A program made the translations under genes and the position numbers. A DNA stretch of 53,194 bases from Algoriphagus aestuarii (GTDB lineage: Bacteria; Bacteroidota; Bacteroidia; Cytophagales; Cyclobacteriaceae). Under the pieces are notes generated by a model. That model ran no database searches. It was not told where the DNA came from and saw only the letters and a list, made by a program, of their open reading frames with translations. Shown here one piece after another: positions 1 to 7,403 of the stretch (position 1 is its first letter; every line of letters starts with the position of its first letter). The stretch is taken from contig JAFIDK010000012.1 in assembly GCA_017051695.1 (NCBI GenBank), forward strand, positions 1 to 53,194, given 5' to 3'.

Positions 1-2
1 TT

Positions 3-95
3 GAAATCTGGTACAACAAAAAGAGAAAACACTCCTATTTGAACTACCTCTCACCCGAACAATTCGAAAAATCATATCAATCAAAAGCAGCTTAA
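3..95 (+). CDS. IS3-family transposase OrfB, C-terminal end (partial)
   Basis: The first 93 bases read open to a TAA and give the last 30 residues of an IS3-type DDE transposase. They include the typical tail WYNKKRKHS followed by LSPEQFE. The rest of the gene lies before the window. The stop codon sits inside the element's right inverted repeat, as is usual for IS3 elements. The same family reappears at the far right end of the window, so two copies may bracket this region. Confidence 0.85.
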   Translation, partial: EIWYNKKRKHSYLNYLSPEQFEKSYQSKAA

Positions 96-106
96 TCTAT
101 TGTCCA
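90..106 (+). repeat. Right terminal inverted repeat of the IS3 element
   Basis: The end reads GCTTAATCTATTGTCCA. Its reverse complement, TGGACAATAGATTAAGC, matches the left end of the IS3 copy at 53087-53103 (TGGACAGTAAGTTAAGC) at 14 of 17 positions. This fixes the element's outer boundary at about 106. Confidence 0.75.
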
Positions 107-542
107 GTTTTTTGTTGCAAATCCATATTGAGTCTTTTTATTATTTGTACAATTTCCCCGGGAATGTTCCGGCTCTGCTTTTAAATCATCAAGTTCCTGT
201 TGATATAGCAAAGTTATTTCACAGTTTGTCTCTGTTTCTTAAAATGTCGAAGTTTGAGCTTGAAGCGTAAAATTTGCGGCTATTATATTTTAGTAATGGT
301 AAATACCAATTGCAAAATCATTTGAATATTTTATTGAATTTGCCCTTGAAAAATGTGGAGGATTCCAACCATTCTCACAGATGTGGTATCAACACTTAAT
401 TAAGATAATTAAAGTGAAATGATCTACAAAACTTAGTCATTTAAAATATCAAGACAATAACTGTCCAAGATGCTGATAGATAGAAGAATGTGCAGATTTC
501 TTTGATTAAATTCACTACATGTTTAATCTAACCACAAGCACC
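107..542. other. Intergenic stretch without a recognisable gene
   Basis: AT-rich DNA between the IS3 end and the small gene at 543. All frames are broken by stops. I see no RNA gene, no long repeat and no clear promoter, so it may be decayed coding DNA left after the IS insertion. Confidence 0.5.
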
Positions 543-686
543 ATGAAAACTAGAAACGGGATCAAAACAGGACCAAAGAGAATTGCCAAAACTACCGGCC
601 AACCAGACCGACGTCAAAGGGATAATAAGGAAACACCAGGAAATATCCCATCTTTAGAACCGCATAAGCATAAACCAGGGAAGTGA
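543..686 (+). CDS. Small basic hypothetical protein (47 aa)
   Basis: ATG to TGA gives a 47-residue hydrophilic protein rich in Lys, Arg, Gly and Pro, starting MKTRNGIKTGPKR and ending HKHKPGK. It has no signal peptide, membrane segment or cysteine. I do not recognise a family. The main support for a real gene is a clean intrinsic terminator 14 bases after the stop, and nothing else nearby that would need it. The composition suggests a nucleic-acid-associated or disordered peptide, which is only a guess. It stands alone between the IS3 end and the convergent receptor gene. Confidence 0.45.
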   Translation: MKTRNGIKTGPKRIAKTTGQPDRRQRDNKETPGNIPSLEPHKHKPGK

Positions 687-699
687 AAAGGAAAGCTGA

Positions 700-723
700 A
701 ATACCCAGAATTGGGTATTTTTT
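700..723 (+). terminator. Rho-independent terminator of the small gene
   Basis: Perfect 7-bp stem AATACCC/GGGTATT with loop AGAATT, followed by a T-run. It lies directly after the stop codon at 686. Confidence 0.7.
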
Positions 724-851
724 AGGTTTTAGTTTAATGGACTTACAATCTATTTATGCTAGAAGAATTAATAATCCTCTCATTAATTATTAATGGGGAA
801 GGGTGAAAAGAACCAATTTAGAAATTTATTATAAAATATGGCCAGTCCGAG

Positions 852-917
852 ACAATTGTTGGAGTAGGGTAGGAAGTGGTTGTGTGTAGACATAATGAAT
901 TTACTCCCAACAATTGT
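852..917. repeat. Long imperfect inverted repeat
   Basis: ACAATTGTTGGAGTA (852-866) pairs with TACTCCCAACAATTGT (902-917), with one bulged base and a spacer of about 35 bases. It is followed at 917-943 by a second, nested pair, TTTTAGGT/ACCTAAAA. It lies downstream of the minus-strand receptor gene (stop at 985). It may form an RNA hairpin at the 3' end of that transcript, but it lacks a T-run on the minus strand. A small mobile element relic is the alternative. Confidence 0.4.
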
Positions 918-984
918 TTTAGGTTCGACCTAGACACCTAAAAGATTGGTATTAATTAACTAAATTAATATTCTCTCTTTCTAT

Positions 985-3429
985 TTAATTCTTCACCCGG
1001 TTTACCTCGTCATCAGCCCCACTGGATTTTTGCCTTTCTTTTTTTGCGAACTCTTTACCAAGGTTAAGCCTGAATGTTAAAAGCACTCTTCTTGTATCTC
1101 CCAAGTTAGTATATCGTGCCTCAGATTGATTCAGATTTCTAATTTCTCCCTGATTAATGTTAGTGTATAATAAATCACTACCTGTTAGGCTCAAATAGGA
1201 TCGCTCGCTGATTTTTTTTGAAATACCAAAGTTTAACGCCCCTTTACTTCCATATAAAAACTGGGCATTGGTCACCTTTGATCTATAATTGCCATCCACT
1301 TGAATGTTCCAATCCTGTCCAAACTCAAAAGAGAAAAGACCCTGAAAATATCCATTGATCCCTTTGTGTTCCAGAGGACCTTCATAAAACTCACTTTTAA
1401 TGTTTACAAAATCCAGGGAGCCAAAGAATTGGAACCTAATATTATCTGAAATATCATAATTTCCATCCACCGATAAGTTGACCAATTTTGTGCTTCCTAT
1501 ATTACCTGGCCTACTGTAATAAATTTCATCATCTATCTCTATCGTCTCATTTACCTGATCCTTCGAATAACTATAGCCTACGGTTGCGGTTGTACTTCCC
1601 TTAAAGATATAACTCATCTCAATTTTTCTGGAAAAGGAGGGGAGTAGCAATGGATTTCCCACATAAAATGTATACTTATTCAAAGGAGTTATAAAAGGAT
1701 TCAGGTCCTGAAAGTAGGGCCGGTCAATTCTTCTCCCATAGTTTACCCTGATCTGGTGATTGCTCATTGTATCTATTTTGTACAGAGCAAAAAACGTAGG
1801 GAAAAGTCCATCATATTTTCTTCTGAAAACAGAATCAGGCTTTGTGGCATTTCCAAGTTGATGACCCTTCGAAACAGTTCCTTCAAACCTCAATCCGGCC
1901 TGAAGACTTAACCTATTATATTCTTTGCTTAGGTTAATATAAGCTGCACCTATAGTTTCATCGTATAAAAACTGATTTGTTTTATCGTAATCAGGAATAG
2001 AATCCAAACCCACAATATTGAAATACTCAGCTGAATTATCAGTTTGGGTAAAAGAAGTTTTGGCACCAAATGACAAAACAGTACTGGTGTTTAGGGGATT
2101 TGTATAATCCGCTTTGGCAGAGGAAATCTTTAGATCAGATTTTAAGTCACCGAATAACTGATCCCGGGATAACAAATCTTCATTGGCACCATAAGTTAAG
2201 TCTTCAAATTTTTGTTTATTCCCCGTCTCATAGACAATGTGATCTAGATCCAAACCAAAATTCGATCCCTTCTTTTTAAAGTCATGCCTTAAATTAAAAT
2301 TGATGCTTCCATTGATAAATTTTTCCAATTCACTGTTGCTTGTAAGTGTAGTTGAATCAACAGCTCCGAATAAATCAGTGAAATCAATGGTAGAGTCTGT
2401 TGTACTTTTGGGGTGCCTCGAAATACCTCCCAAAACAATTCCCCATGTAGTGTTGTCGCTTTGGTAAAAGTCTACTCCCAAGGTGCTTGTAAACTGGTAC
2501 CCTTTTCTTCTGATAAAAGAATATTGGTCAAAATTAGTTAGGATATTCCCATTTTCATCTAGGAAGCTTCTGTCCACATAAAAATTCACAAATCCATTCC
2601 TGATACCATAACCAAAATTCCCATAGACATTGATTTTATTTTTTCTGAAATTAAAATTCAGGCTGTTTCTAGTCTCTGTATACTGATGTTGAATTAAGCT
2701 TAGATTAAAACCAAGATTGAAACCAACAACATTTTTTCGCTTTGTTTTGATATTGATAACCCCTCCATTTCCGGCAGCATCATACCTGGCAGGAGGATTT
2801 GTCATGATTTCAATGGATTCCAATGTTGCACTTGAAAGTGAACTAAGGTAGGCTGCCAAGTCTGCTCCAGAAAGGTAGGTGGGCTTGTCATCGATATAGA
2901 CGGTGACTCCAGGTCTTCCCTTCAAACTGATCGACCCATTGTCGTCTACGCGTAATCCAGGTGATTTTTCAAGAGCATCTAAAGCTGTAAGCCCCTGATT
3001 GCTGAGGATAGCCTCAACATTGACTACAGTACGGTCAATTTTCTGTTCTACCAATGGTTTTGTTTCTATCAACACAAATTCTTCCATTTCCAGAGCCTGT
3101 CCCTTCACTACAAAATCTGCTAGTTCATAATTGGGACTTTCTGCTGATAGAATAACTTTTTCAGGAAATTTTGACTTGGTACCAAAGAGTGAAAAATAAA
3201 CTTCATAGATACCTAAGTCAAGTTCATTAAAAGCAAACTTTCCATCGACATCAGTGACTTCTACTTTTAAGATTTCGGTAGAGTCCTGATTTGGGGTTAA
3301 ATAGACAATACCATCTACGGGACTTCCCTTCTCATCAATGATCCTCCCGCTTATGGATTGAGAAAAACAACAAGAAACGCCAACAAATAAGTAAATTAGG
3401 GCAAGGGCTACAAAGTGATTTACAATCAT
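985..3429 (-). CDS. TonB-dependent receptor-like outer membrane beta-barrel protein
   Basis: 814 residues. A signal peptide ends near residue 24 (SCCFSQS). A CarboxypepD_reg-like beta-sandwich follows (about 27-105), then a plug domain (about 125-230) with LKGRPGVTVYIDDKPTYLSG and the GGVINIKTK plug end, then a long beta-barrel to the C-terminus. This layout is the Bacteroidota outer-membrane beta-barrel family that resembles SusC/TonB receptors but is shorter, and it usually works without a SusD partner. The ligand cannot be read from sequence. It would sit in the outer membrane and import or bind a substrate, perhaps with TonB. It is 42 bases downstream of the lipoprotein at 3472-3912 on the same strand, so the two may form one transcript under the operator at 3942-3963. 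Confidence 0.85.
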   Translation of the reverse strand: MIVNHFVALALIYLFVGVSCCFSQSISGRIIDEKGSPVDGIVYLTPNQDSTEILKVEVTDVDGKFAFNELDLGIYEVYFSLFGTKSKFPEKVILSAESPNYELADFVVKGQALEMEEFVLIETKPLVEQKIDRTVVNVEAILSNQGLTALDALEKSPGLRVDDNGSISLKGRPGVTVYIDDKPTYLSGADLAAYLSSLSSATLESIEIMTNPPARYDAAGNGGVINIKTKRKNVVGFNLGFNLSLIQHQYTETRNSLNFNFRKNKINVYGNFGYGIRNGFVNFYVDRSFLDENGNILTNFDQYSFIRRKGYQFTSTLGVDFYQSDNTTWGIVLGGISRHPKSTTDSTIDFTDLFGAVDSTTLTSNSELEKFINGSINFNLRHDFKKKGSNFGLDLDHIVYETGNKQKFEDLTYGANEDLLSRDQLFGDLKSDLKISSAKADYTNPLNTSTVLSFGAKTSFTQTDNSAEYFNIVGLDSIPDYDKTNQFLYDETIGAAYINLSKEYNRLSLQAGLRFEGTVSKGHQLGNATKPDSVFRRKYDGLFPTFFALYKIDTMSNHQIRVNYGRRIDRPYFQDLNPFITPLNKYTFYVGNPLLLPSFSRKIEMSYIFKGSTTATVGYSYSKDQVNETIEIDDEIYYSRPGNIGSTKLVNLSVDGNYDISDNIRFQFFGSLDFVNIKSEFYEGPLEHKGINGYFQGLFSFEFGQDWNIQVDGNYRSKVTNAQFLYGSKGALNFGISKKISERSYLSLTGSDLLYTNINQGEIRNLNQSEARYTNLGDTRRVLLTFRLNLGKEFAKKERQKSSGADDEVNRVKN

Positions 3430-3471
3430 CTTTCAGATAATCAACAGGGAATAATTATTTAATGAGATTGT

Positions 3472-3912
3472 TCAATCAGTTGATACTGACATAGTCAATT
3501 GCAGATGTTCCTCAGGTCTTTTTACAAAATTCTTGAGGATATAAGCGTGGATTTCTTTTGGTTGCTTTTTCCCGTTGATATAGAAGAATTCGTTTGTCAA
3601 CTCAAGTTTGTAATTCTTGATGTCGGCTATCAATCCCTCCTTTTTTAAATAGGTTACCAAAGGTTCTTTTGATACTCGCTCCTCACTTTTATTCTCTTGT
3701 GTTTTTACTGAAAGACTATCGTCAATTGTTTTTTCGGTTGAATGATTATTAAGTACTGCTTCATCTTTTGCTTTTTTTACTTCTGCGCATGAGATCAAGG
3801 AAGTCATAAAAAACAGTGTAAGTAAAATCAAAGGCTGGGAAAAACTAGTGATTTGGAAGCTTTCGCCAGTTGTTGCATTCATTTTTGTTCTGATGAATCT
3901 TAGATTTTTCAT
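3472..3912 (-). CDS. Lipoprotein carrying the C-terminal domain of the neighbouring M56 sensor
   Basis: 146 residues. A hydrophobic N-terminal segment ends in a lipobox-like LISC (about residues 39-42). A charged linker follows, then a domain at about 88-142. That domain closely matches the last 60 residues of the M56 peptidase encoded at 4645-5940: YLKKEGLIAD versus HLKKKEIIKD, FYINGKKQPKEIH versus LYVNGVRQPKKIH. The cysteine suggests a lipid anchor facing the periplasm. Translation could start at the first ATG or at the internal MNATTG. Its promoter has the same operator and -7 box design as the blaI promoter, so it is probably repressed by the same BlaI-type regulator. I infer a role as partner, decoy or substrate of the M56 sensor. 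No enzyme motif is visible. Confidence 0.7.
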   Translation of the reverse strand: MKNLRFIRTKMNATTGESFQITSFSQPLILLTLFFMTSLISCAEVKKAKDEAVLNNHSTEKTIDDSLSVKTQENKSEERVSKEPLVTYLKKEGLIADIKNYKLELTNEFFYINGKKQPKEIHAYILKNFVKRPEEHLQLTMSVSTD

Positions 3913-3941
3913 TGTAATATGTTTTAAAGGTTAAGATGTTC

Positions 3942-3963
3942 CAAAGATACGTTTTTTTTCGTA
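3942..3963 (-). promoter_or_regulatory. Promoter and BlaI-type operator of the lipoprotein gene
   Basis: On the minus strand, TACG-N8-CGTA (3948-3963) runs straight into a perfect Bacteroidota -7 box TATCTTTG (3942-3949), 29 bases before the start codon. The operator half-sites, their 8-base spacing and the joint CGTATCTTTGG are the same as in the blaI promoter at 4181-4203. No good -33 TTG is visible. Confidence 0.65.
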
Positions 3964-4169
3964 CGAAAAAAGATGTAGGGTGTAATTTTAATAAAAAGGC
4001 ATGACTCAAAGGAGGATGAAATCAATGGATTTCTTAAAAATAGGCATGCACAAAATCACGCAAAAATTAAAATTTAATAACTATAAGGTATTGAAAAACA
4101 GATATATATTATTTTTTTTCATTATAAAATGAATAGGATACGACTATCTTGATCAGCTCTTCAAACAAG

Positions 4170-4202
4170 TTGAAAAATGTTACGAATTAATTCGTATCTT
4201 TG
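4170..4202 (+). promoter_or_regulatory. Promoter and palindromic operator of the blaI-M56 operon
   Basis: TTG at 4170-4172 serves as a -33 element. A perfect 16-bp palindrome TACGAATTAATTCGTA lies at 4181-4196, and a -7 box TATCTTTG at 4195-4202. The palindrome fills the spacer and touches the -7 box, so a bound repressor would block RNA polymerase. Autorepression by the BlaI-type protein is the simplest reading. Confidence 0.7.
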
Positions 4203-4212
4203 GGTTCAAATC

Positions 4213-4611
4213 ATGAATTTTATGAAACAAAACACTGATACCGAGAGCTTGACCAAGTCGGAAGTAGAGATCCTTAGAATTTTATGGGAGCTGGGGCCGG
4301 CAACTGTCAGGATGGTGAATGATGAAATCAATAAAAGCCGGGATGTGAAGTATACCTCTACTTTGAAGTTGATGCAGATTATGCTTGAAAAGGGGATTTT
4401 GAAACGTGATGATAGCCAGATGAAGCATGTGTACAGCCCTGTAGAAGAAGAGCAGAAAACCAAAAAGAGTTTGTTAAGTAATTTCATCAACAATTTCTAT
4501 GGTGGTTCGGCCAGTAAATTGGTAATGCAGTTGACAGGGAAAGAGATCTCCGACAAGAAGGAATTAGATGAAATCAAACAGATATTGAAAAATCTGGAAG
4601 AAGAGAAATAG
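4213..4611 (+). CDS. BlaI/MecI/CopY-family transcriptional repressor
   Basis: About 132 residues from the ATG at 4213 (ATG 4222 is also possible). An in-frame ATG at 4177 would put the operator inside the gene and is unlikely. A winged-helix domain covers roughly the first 80 residues, with the family pattern LTKSEVEILRILWELGPATVRMV and the recognition region VKYTSTLKLMQIMLEKG. A dimerisation tail follows (SLLSNFINNFYGGS, then DELDEIKQILKNLEEE-like helices). BlaI-type repressors bind palindromic operators as dimers and are inactivated by cleavage after an M56 sensor is triggered. The M56 gene follows 33 bases downstream. The palindromes at its own promoter and at the divergent lipoprotein promoter are the probable binding sites. 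Confidence 0.9.
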   Translation: MNFMKQNTDTESLTKSEVEILRILWELGPATVRMVNDEINKSRDVKYTSTLKLMQIMLEKGILKRDDSQMKHVYSPVEEEQKTKKSLLSNFINNFYGGSASKLVMQLTGKEISDKKELDEIKQILKNLEEEK

Positions 4612-4644
4612 GAACTTCTATAAAATTAACTTAAAAGTGTCAAG

Positions 4645-5940
4645 ATGGATTTTGATGTATTCCTAAACGCTATTTATAAGACGCTCCTTCACTCAATTTG
4701 GCAGGGGGTGATTTTGGCTCTCATGGGTGGTTTAATAGTGAAAGTCGGAAAAAACTGGAAGTCTTCCACCCGATACAACTTACTGACAAGCTCTTTTTTT
4801 CTATTCATGCTTGGTATTTTGGTTACCTTTTACCTGGGACTTACTTCTAATAGCTCCAATGTATTAGCAGTGACTAACATCCTGTCAGACACGATTCAAC
4901 CACAAAGCAAGTCAGGATTAATATTTTCTGTCCATTCCATTGTAGATCGCCTGTATGGTTATTATGATTACTATTTAGCTCATTTTGACAGGTTAATTGT
5001 GTTGATTTGGTTTGTAGTTTTATGTTTCAGGCTTTCCCAGATGTTGATTGACCTATTTTATTTGGAGAAGCTTAAAAGCTCAAAATTAAGTATATCGGAT
5101 TCCCGAATTGAACAGAGCTTGCAGGCAATGGTCAGTCGCTTGAACATCAAAATCAAAGTTTCCGCCTTTGAGTCCCCTTTGGTGAAATCCCCGCTTATGA
5201 TAGGACTCATTAAACCTATGATTTTATTTCCGATTGGTCTTGCAACGATGATGCCATTGCATCAAATAGAAGCAATATTGGCCCATGAACTGGCACATAT
5301 AAAAAGAATGGATTTTTTAATAAATATGGTACAGTCTATTCTAGAGGTGATTTTCTTTTTTAACCTTCCGGTTACCTGGATTTCATCCCTAATCAGACAA
5401 GAAAGGGAGCAGTGTTGTGATGATATTGCGCTGGAGTTAACAGGAAATAAAAAGGAGTATGTGTCTACCTTGGTTCAATTCTTGGAGCTTAAATCACCAA
5501 CTTTACAAGTGTCCTTTTCAACTAACAAAAAATCAGTTTTGACACGGGTGAAGCGTATTTTTGGAATTCCGAATCCAACTTTTAACCTGTTGGAGAAATT
5601 CTTTTTGTCGCTTTGCTTTGTCGCAGCAATAGTCTTCGCAGGTATTGTCAGTGATAAGTCTTCTTATTGGAATGATAAATTTATTTTCAGTTCATTTTTG
5701 GGACAAACTGAATTGGCTAAAGAAAGCGACAGGGTTGATTCCATGAAAATAATTGAACACTTAAAGAAAAAAGAAATAATAAAGGACCCTGAAAACTTTT
5801 CAGTCAAAATCACAAATTTTGGGCTCTATGTAAATGGGGTAAGGCAACCTAAGAAAATCCACGACCAGTTTTTGAAAGATTATGTCAAAGGCTACGAACA
5901 TAGGCTTCATTACACAATCACTGTAAAAAGCACCTCATGA
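4645..5940 (+). CDS. M56-family (BlaR1/MecR1-like) membrane metallopeptidase
   Basis: 431 residues. Hydrophobic segments near residues 15-30, 45-65, 105-125 and 310-335 place it in the inner membrane. The zinc-protease motif HELAH is at 214-218, with the downstream EREQCCDDIA signature supplying the third ligand. The family senses an external signal and cleaves a BlaI-type repressor, here the gene just upstream. Instead of a penicillin-binding sensor domain it ends in a small domain of about 60 residues after the last membrane segment. That domain is repeated in the lipoprotein encoded at 3472-3912. It is therefore not a beta-lactam sensor of the classical kind. The signal is unknown. Confidence 0.88.
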   Translation: MDFDVFLNAIYKTLLHSIWQGVILALMGGLIVKVGKNWKSSTRYNLLTSSFFLFMLGILVTFYLGLTSNSSNVLAVTNILSDTIQPQSKSGLIFSVHSIVDRLYGYYDYYLAHFDRLIVLIWFVVLCFRLSQMLIDLFYLEKLKSSKLSISDSRIEQSLQAMVSRLNIKIKVSAFESPLVKSPLMIGLIKPMILFPIGLATMMPLHQIEAILAHELAHIKRMDFLINMVQSILEVIFFFNLPVTWISSLIRQEREQCCDDIALELTGNKKEYVSTLVQFLELKSPTLQVSFSTNKKSVLTRVKRIFGIPNPTFNLLEKFFLSLCFVAAIVFAGIVSDKSSYWNDKFIFSSFLGQTELAKESDRVDSMKIIEHLKKKEIIKDPENFSVKITNFGLYVNGVRQPKKIHDQFLKDYVKGYEHRLHYTITVKSTS

Positions 5941-6317
5941 TTTTGACATAAAGACTTAATGACAAAGTTCTTATTGTGGGACTTATTCCCTCATCATAGA
6001 CCTTAACTTATACAGCCAATATTGGCTTGCTGCAATTAAAAGGAGACGAACTAAACTTCAGTTATGTGTAGGTATTAGCATCAGTTTCAGCCTGACTAAT
6101 AACATTAGGCTGCATTACTTATCTTCAACATTAAAACAAAACTGGACAGTATTTCGGGGCTAAATATTCAATGAATACCGTCACAGCAGCAAGCCCTTGA
6201 CGATATAATCATGAGAATTGATAATAGAATAACTGGGAAACGTAGTGTCCAGAAAAGTATGTGATTGATAAAAATAGTTATTCTTTAGATTTCTAGGATA
6301 GGGTTCGGATTAGTATT
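5941..6317. other. Intergenic stretch with a small inverted-repeat element
   Basis: No gene is visible between the M56 gene and the hsdR remnant. The only structure is the element with IS3-like ends at 6142-6252, listed separately. Confidence 0.5.
6142..6252. mobile_element. Possible MITE or collapsed IS with IS3-like ends
   Basis: CTGGACAGTA at 6142 and TAGTGTCCAG at 6243-6252 (reverse complement CTGGACACTA) match at 9 of 10 positions and bracket 111 bases without an open frame. The ends share TGGACAGTA with the IS3 left end at 53087. This could be a non-autonomous derivative moved by an IS3 transposase, or chance. Confidence 0.35.
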
Positions 6318-6762
6318 TTATGCACTCCTCAGATAAACACTCTTGCCTCCACCATAGTAATTCGTGTAGATATGCTGGTCACGGAGACAGTCTTCAAGCT
6401 GACTTCTTCGTCAGAATAAACTTCCTGAGGTAGCCAAAGTAGATTGTCATAATTCATCCCCTTTACTTGGGCGGTGATTTGACGACTTTCATGCCAACGA
6501 TCTATTTTCAGTTTTTCTGCTTTTAGCTTATCAAGTGTTTCCTTCGCTACCTTTTTCACTTCCTTCTTTTCTTTGGGGCCAAGTTCTTTTTCCTTTCGGA
6601 GTAGGTTAAAAATCGCCAAGGTTTCCTGATCTTCTAAATTCTCACGGACGGCCCTTTGTTCTTCTTCTGATAGAGTTGCCAAGAAATCAGATAGCTTATT
6701 GAAAGCTCTGAAAGTGTTTTCCGATGATTAGCCATTGTTATATTCATCAATAATTTCCTTTT
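6318..6762 (-). pseudogene. hsdR: Remnant of a type I restriction enzyme R subunit (HsdR C-terminus)
   Basis: The minus strand encodes about 140 residues typical of the extreme C-terminus of HsdR: KEIIDEYNNG, then ENTFRAFNKLSDFLATLSEEEQ, then a charged helix, then LPQEVYSDEE, ending QHIYTNYYGGG. Full HsdR is about 1000 residues, so most is lost. Two lesions are visible. One is an in-frame TAA at 6728-6730. The other is a one-base frameshift near 6378-6386, after which the true tail (ending SVYLRSA, stop at 6318-6320) continues in another frame. No hsdM or hsdS is present. The intact-looking 117-codon frame at 6329-6682 is part of this wreck and not a separate gene. Confidence 0.75.
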
Positions 6763-7060
6763 ATCGCACATGAATATAATGTTGTATCGGGATTTCTTTT
6801 AGAATCTGATCAAATTCCCTTTTTTCAAATTAAACCATAACGGTCACCAAGTAATTTGACTTTTGCGATACTGGATTCTTAATTTAGCTTTCCCATTTTT
6901 TATATGGATAAAATTCATGATCAAAACAAGTGTTTTAATCTGATTTTTAATGAGTTAATCTCCTGTTGAAGAGTTTTATACTAGCCTACTAAAAGTTAAT
7001 TTTTGGCTAATCGGATTGTTTTGAAAATTTTTCTTGAAATTCTAGTCGAAATTTTTTTAA

Positions 7061-7276
7061 TCAAGTGGATAAATGAATGCCATTTTCCGAAAGTAATTGT
7101 AGAATATCTAACTCATATATGTCTTTCATTTTTGCTAAAATTATTATTGATGGTTGTGATTTACCGCTTTCAATATTAGAAAGAGTTTTTTGAGAAATAC
7201 CTAAACTTTCCGAGACTTCTTGTTGGCTTAACCTTTTAGACTCTCTTGCTTTTTTTAATTTATGGCCAATTTCCAT
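7061..7276 (-). CDS. XRE-family helix-turn-helix regulator
   Basis: 71 residues, almost entirely one Cro/C1-type HTH domain: LSQQEVSESLGISQKTLSNIESGKSQPS spans helices 2 to 4. There is no extra sensor domain. It is transcribed away from the disulfide-machine gene at 7404, with 127 bases of AT-rich DNA between them. It is the only regulator next to the peptide cluster and is a natural candidate to control it, which is inferred from position only. Confidence 0.85.
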   Translation of the reverse strand: MEIGHKLKKARESKRLSQQEVSESLGISQKTLSNIESGKSQPSIIILAKMKDIYELDILQLLSENGIHLST

Positions 7277-7403
7277 ACAATTAAATCAATTTTGGGTTAG
7301 TAAAAATTTTCTGTTTTTTAGTAATAAAGGAATAGTCAAATAAAAGTTTAATTCTCAAATTTAAAAAGTTTTTTGTGAAAAATAAATTTTAGTTTCATTT
7401 TTA

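Noticed and set aside
917-943. tRNA T-loop-like GGTTCGACC near 922
   Set aside because: No acceptor, D or anticodon stem can be drawn around it. It belongs to a simple inverted repeat.
6329-6682. 117-codon frame as an independent gene
   Set aside because: Its sequence is the interior of the HsdR tail, its start is a TTG inside the domain and the true C-terminus continues in another frame.
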